From Bradyrhizobium sp. cir1 (GTDB taxonomy: Bacteria > Pseudomonadota > Alphaproteobacteria > Rhizobiales > Xanthobacteraceae): 64,000 nucleotides of DNA. The DNA is taken from contig NZ_JACIHE010000006.1 in assembly GCF_014198245.1 (NCBI RefSeq), positions 124,001-188,000 on the forward strand. The letters run 5' to 3'. Shown here one piece after another: positions 60,666-64,000 of the stretch (within the stretch, counting starts at the first letter, position 1; each line of letters starts with the position of its first letter). The notes beneath the pieces are model-generated. The model did no database searches. It was not told the DNA's origin and saw only the letters and a list, made by a program, of their open reading frames with translations. The position numbers and the translations under genes are program-made.

Positions 60666-61316
60666 ATGGCAGCGATGAAGCTCTATATGACCCCGGGATC
60701 GTGCTCGACCGGCATCCACATCATCCTCGAAGAGCTGGAAGAGGCCTTCGAAGCCTATATCGTGAACCTGCCCGCAGGCGACCACTTCAAGCCGGACTAT
60801 GTCGCCATCAATCCGAAATCGACCATTCCGACGCTGGTGCGGAACGACGGTACCGCGCTGACCGAGGTCCCTGCGATTGCGTACTGGCTGGCACGGACCC
60901 ATCCGCGCGCGAAATTGTGGCCGGACGACGCGGAGGGCGAAAGTCGCGTGATGGAGGCCATGGCCTACATCGTGGGTACGATCCATGGCCAGGGCTTCGC
61001 CCGCATCTTCGCGACCAACACGTTTACCCGCAACACCGCCGACCACGACGCGGTGCGCGAGCTCGGCCGCGACATCGTCGTCAAAGGGTTTGCCATCCTG
61101 AACGAGACGCTTGGACCAAAACCCTATCTCGCAGGGAACTTCTCGGTCGCCGATCCCATTCTCTTCTACGTCGAGTTCTGGGCCGACAAGACCGGAATTC
61201 CGCTGCCGGACAATCTCGCCGCGCACTACCGCCGTATGCTGGCGCGGCTCCCGGTCCAGCGGGTGTTGCGCGAGGAAGGTTACAACCCAGCCGCCCTGGG
61301 TAAGCCGTCCCCTTAA
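60666..61316 (+). CDS. Glutathione S-transferase family protein
   Basis: 216 residues. Thioredoxin-like N-terminal domain (KLYMTPGSCSTGIHIILEEL, with Ser/Cys at the catalytic position in PGSCST; KSTIPTLVRNDGTALTEVPA carrying the cis-Pro and glutathione-binding ET-like site) and a helical C-terminal domain ending in AGNFSVADPILFYVEFWAD. Expected to bind glutathione; the reaction is unknown. Last gene of the 57873 operon; GST genes occur in some rhizobial and Rhodopseudomonas nif clusters, as far as I recall. Confidence 0.9.
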   Translation: MAAMKLYMTPGSCSTGIHIILEELEEAFEAYIVNLPAGDHFKPDYVAINPKSTIPTLVRNDGTALTEVPAIAYWLARTHPRAKLWPDDAEGESRVMEAMAYIVGTIHGQGFARIFATNTFTRNTADHDAVRELGRDIVVKGFAILNETLGPKPYLAGNFSVADPILFYVEFWADKTGIPLPDNLAAHYRRMLARLPVQRVLREEGYNPAALGKPSP

Positions 61317-61328
61317 GGCGCGCGACGC

Positions 61329-63044
61329 TCATGCCACGGCGGTTGGCCGAGCGTGATCGCCGAGATCGATGCCACGGAAGACGGCGCAGCGCTTGAATAC
61401 CTCCAGGACCGGCTCGACCCTCTTGTGGTGGCAATATTTCGCAACCAGCTTCGCCAGTCCCTTGATGTCGCGCCCCGTGGCCGCGGGAAAGGTTTCGACA
61501 AGCTGCTCCGTCAATGATCTGTCGACGTCGAGGCCGAACTGCGCGGCCATCACCTGCCAGATCCGACGACGGGCCTCGTCGTCCGGCGGCGTGAACTTGA
61601 TCAGGGCGATGCAGCGCGAGACGATCGCCTCGTCGATATCATCGATACGGTTCGTCGTCAGAAACAGGAGCCCGTTGAAATATTCGAGCACCCGCAGGAA
61701 GACCCCGACCACCGCGTTCATGGTCATGTCGTCCTCGCGGCGCTTGATGTAGACGTCAGCCTCATCGATCAGCATGACGGCGCCCCAGCGCTGGGCCCGC
61801 GTGAGCGCATCCTTGAGCGCGCTTTCCATGGCCGCGACGTTGAGCCCGAGCTGGCCGGAGTGGACACGATAAAGAGGCCGGCCGACGATCTCGGCATAGA
61901 CCTCGGCCGTCAGCGTCTTGCCGACCCCCGGCGGGCCCGCGCAGAGCACGGTCGTTCCACCGGATTTTCCGGCCACAATGTCGTCCATCAGGAGGTCCAT
62001 CTCGGCGGTCAGGATATCGATCAGGTCGGTCTGCTCCTCCGGCAGAACCAGCTTCTGCCTGAGATCCGGCTGATACGCGTAGGGCGTCATGTCGTCGGCA
62101 TGGACCCAGAGATAGTGATGCAGCTCGAGGTGAAACATCAGCATGTAAGGGTGGATGGGAATCCGACAAAATAAGCCTCTTGGGATCGCGGCTTTGGATT
62201 CCTCGACCTCATCCTCAGCGCTGTAGAGATTGCTCTTGGCGGCCTTGCGCAAATACTGGCCCAGAATGTCGCCGGTCACCTCCAGCGTCAGGTCGCGCGT
62301 CGTCAGGATGCTCTCGTCATTGACCAGGCGCGCCGGACTGCCGCTGGATGAAAGCACGATGAGGTCCTTGCGCGACCAATCCATGTCGCGCCGCGACGAG
62401 GTCGGATCCTCCGCGTAGAAGCCGGTGCCGCGACCTGAGAACTGGGCGCCATAGCGGCCTCTCCAGGCGAAATAGCGTTCCGCGGTCGCGTCATGGGCCT
62501 CGATCAGCTCCGGCGTCTCCTTGAGAAAGCCCTTTGCCGCGAAGATCTCGGCCACGGTCTTGCCGACGATATCGGCCGCCGAGATCCGGAGCGTCGCCGT
62601 CGTGAGACTTCCCTTGGCGTTGGCCTTCAGCTCGATGAAGACGCGTCCTGCCTCGTCATTGGAGGGCGGCGTATAGTCGAGCCGCGTCACCACGTAAGGC
62701 AAAGGCCGGCTCGCCGCGCTCGTCGTGAACATCCAGCCGCGGATGGAGTTTGCAATCAGGTAGCGGGCAGTGGCCGGGAGCAGCGCCTCCAGGTCCTCCG
62801 CCGCAAATCTTGCACTGTTGTGGCCGAACGTGCGCTGCAGCGTCGCGATATGCGCGGCGCGGGCGTGCAGGTCCGGCCCAGCATCCCGGTAGAGTTGCTG
62901 GAGGAAGTCGAGCTGCTCATGCGAAAGCTGGCTGAAGGCCACCTCGACCCTATCGCCGAAGCGCAATTGTTCCTTCAACGAAGCCAGCTTCGGGAAGGCC
63001 ATGGCCATCGCTTCGATGTGTCGCCGTTCGATCTGCAGCTTCAT
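61329..63044 (-). CDS. AAA+ ATPase with uncharacterised N-terminal domain
   Basis: 571 residues. The C-terminal ~230 residues form a classical AAA+ module: Walker A AGPPGVGKT (about 367-375), Walker B VMLIDEADV (about 420), a sensor LTTNRIDDIDEAIVSRCIAL with arginine finger region, and PAATGRDIKGLAKLVA. The first ~340 residues match no family I recognise, though they read as folded protein (VVTRLDYTPPSNDEAGRVFI; AERYFAWRGRYGAQFSGRGT). Overlaps the upstream partner gene by 4 bp, so the two are co-made. Probably a remodelling or activation chaperone for its partner or for a neighbouring enzyme; target unknown. Confidence 0.85.
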   Translation of the reverse strand: MKLQIERRHIEAMAMAFPKLASLKEQLRFGDRVEVAFSQLSHEQLDFLQQLYRDAGPDLHARAAHIATLQRTFGHNSARFAAEDLEALLPATARYLIANSIRGWMFTTSAASRPLPYVVTRLDYTPPSNDEAGRVFIELKANAKGSLTTATLRISAADIVGKTVAEIFAAKGFLKETPELIEAHDATAERYFAWRGRYGAQFSGRGTGFYAEDPTSSRRDMDWSRKDLIVLSSSGSPARLVNDESILTTRDLTLEVTGDILGQYLRKAAKSNLYSAEDEVEESKAAIPRGLFCRIPIHPYMLMFHLELHHYLWVHADDMTPYAYQPDLRQKLVLPEEQTDLIDILTAEMDLLMDDIVAGKSGGTTVLCAGPPGVGKTLTAEVYAEIVGRPLYRVHSGQLGLNVAAMESALKDALTRAQRWGAVMLIDEADVYIKRREDDMTMNAVVGVFLRVLEYFNGLLFLTTNRIDDIDEAIVSRCIALIKFTPPDDEARRRIWQVMAAQFGLDVDRSLTEQLVETFPAATGRDIKGLAKLVAKYCHHKRVEPVLEVFKRCAVFRGIDLGDHARPTAVA

Positions 63045-64000
63045 AGGGAAATGCCCGCCGACCCTTGATCCGCCACCTCGGCCTTTGCCAGCAGCAGTCG
63101 ATTGGCCGAGAGCGAGAATTCCTGCCAGGCCGCGGCGATGTCGCGGAGAATCGTCTGCACATAGTCCTTGGACGGGCGATGCTCGTCGGGAAAGTTGGAG
63201 AGCGCGCAGGAGGTCCGGTTGAATGCAACGACATCGTCGAGAAGCGTTTGCATGAGATCCCCGAACGGTTTCTGCACCTCCGGCATCAACGCCGAGCGGC
63301 CGCGCTCGACAGCCACGCCGCTCATGTCGAACGTCAGGCCGTGGAGGACTGTCAGCGCCTCGGCGAACACCGCCTCGATCGATCCCAGAATGGCGACCTG
63401 GGTGAGTTGTTCGCGTTGCTGAACGGCAAGGCTGCGGTTGAGCCGATGACGATAGCCGTCGAAGGCGACGTCACCCTGGGCGGCAACCCAGGCGCCAAAC
63501 CGGGCGAGACTTGCGGCATTCCCGGAAAGCGAATGGTCGGCATTGCTCCATGGCTCGGCTCCGACCGTCACGGCTGCAGCGCGGCCGAGCGCGCGATCGA
63601 TGCGCCGCGCGGCGTCGAGCGCACCTTCGAGGTGGCCTACGGCACGGCTGGCTGTTTCCGCGCCGCCCAAATAGAGACGCCCCTCCCATAGCGGCCGCCG
63701 CAGCAGCGGATTGTCAACGTCGACATGGTCAGCAACGGGCGCAACGCGGTCCAGTGCGCTGCAGGTCAAGCGCTCGGTCGCCCAATCCTGATAGTGCTGC
63801 TCGCCTTGCTCGAGCGCCGGTCCGAAGACCTGGACCATCTGGCTCGCCATCAGCATCGGCAGGCCTGCGCCGAAGGTCTTGCGCACATCCGGAGGTAAGG
63901 CGAGGAATCCCCCGAGCGCCGCCTTCTCCCCGCTCGCGTCGCAGGCATCGAAGATTTCGCCCAACACGGCCCGCTCATGGGTCACAAAGGCATTGCCGGA
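63041..64000 (-). CDS. Unknown partner of the AAA+ ATPase (5' end outside window)
   Basis: At least 319 residues, open to the window edge; a GTG at 63985 could be a start but the frame continues upstream, so it is treated as partial. Largely helical, with no signal peptide, membrane segment or recognised domain. Readable stretches include AALGGFLALPPDVRKTFGAG, LEGALDAARRIDRALGRAAA and SLAVQQREQLTQVAILGSIE. Coupled to the ATPase by a 4-bp overlap. Confidence 0.75.
   Translation of the reverse strand, partial: SGNAFVTHERAVLGEIFDACDASGEKAALGGFLALPPDVRKTFGAGLPMLMASQMVQVFGPALEQGEQHYQDWATERLTCSALDRVAPVADHVDVDNPLLRRPLWEGRLYLGGAETASRAVGHLEGALDAARRIDRALGRAAAVTVGAEPWSNADHSLSGNAASLARFGAWVAAQGDVAFDGYRHRLNRSLAVQQREQLTQVAILGSIEAVFAEALTVLHGLTFDMSGVAVERGRSALMPEVQKPFGDLMQTLLDDVVAFNRTSCALSNFPDEHRPSKDYVQTILRDIAAAWQEFSLSANRLLLAKAEVADQGSAGISL

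Noticed and set aside
1..64000. CRISPR arrays, tRNA/rRNA genes, intact transposases
   Set aside because: Looked for short regularly spaced repeats, RNA gene signatures and transposase motifs; none seen by eye. A cloverleaf search could still find a missed tRNA.

Overview
The window reads as chromosome of a GC-rich alphaproteobacterium, most likely Bradyrhizobium or a close relative. This is inferred from codon bias, gene families (DUF736, DUF3088, DUF2891, Lrp/AsnC), many orphan periplasmic binding proteins, and a right edge that looks nitrogen-fixation associated. No rRNA, tRNA, CRISPR array or intact transposase was seen.

Layout. (1) 1-3056: the 5' end of a branched-chain-amino-acid-type binding protein, a tannase/feruloyl-esterase-like hydrolase that shares the binding protein's leader and signal peptide as a 130 bp direct repeat, and a divergent IclR regulator with a perfect palindromic operator. 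(2) 3284-4087: debris, namely the C-terminal half of a DUF736 gene abutting the C-terminal half of an lrp gene. The lrp fragment and about 350 bp behind it are repeated near 56.7-57.2 kb, so about 53 kb lies between direct repeats. (3) 4.7-11.4 kb: a Dpp/Opp-type peptide ABC operon ending in a nitroreductase and a cysteine-dioxygenase-like cupin. (4) 11.5-18.3 kb: DUF2891, a BASS-type transporter, LysR, a flavoprotein, class II aldolase, 2-hydroxyacid dehydrogenase and VOC protein. (5) 18.3-30.7 kb: the sulfur core. Two paralogous ferredoxin + AprA/SdhA-like flavoprotein pairs flank a sulfonate-type ABC transporter, a protein that is 44% methionine, and a SutR-like XRE-cupin regulator. Then come two MetQ-type binding proteins and MetY. 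(6) 30.9-41.0 kb: three luciferase-like (LLM) flavin monooxygenases, two LysR regulators, an MFS exporter, and an acetoacetate-decarboxylase/DUF4865/LysR cassette with two single-base frameshifts. (7) 41.3-46.7 kb: a six-gene operon ssuC-ssuB-ssuA-sfnB-like-flavin reductase-cysE. (8) 46.7-55.6 kb: a tauD-A-B-C-type operon, an FMO-like flavoprotein, a methyltransferase, a fourth LLM monooxygenase and a third MetQ. (9) 56.4-64 kb: intact lrp, then a block behind a sigma-54/NifA-like promoter (SagB-type oxidoreductase, rhodanese-ankyrin protein, small protein, GST), and on the other strand an AAA+ ATPase with an unknown partner that runs off the window.

Together, regions 3-8 form a large organosulfur scavenging locus: import of sulfonates, sulfones, thiol peptides and methionine-like compounds; oxidative C-S cleavage by FMNH2- and 2-oxoglutarate-dependent enzymes; possible redox steps by the AprAB-like pairs; and capture of released sulfur by CysE (O-acetylserine supply) and MetY. 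The least explained parts are the AprAB-like pairs, the methionine-rich protein, the three MetQ proteins without a MetNI transporter, and the AAA+ pair at the right edge.
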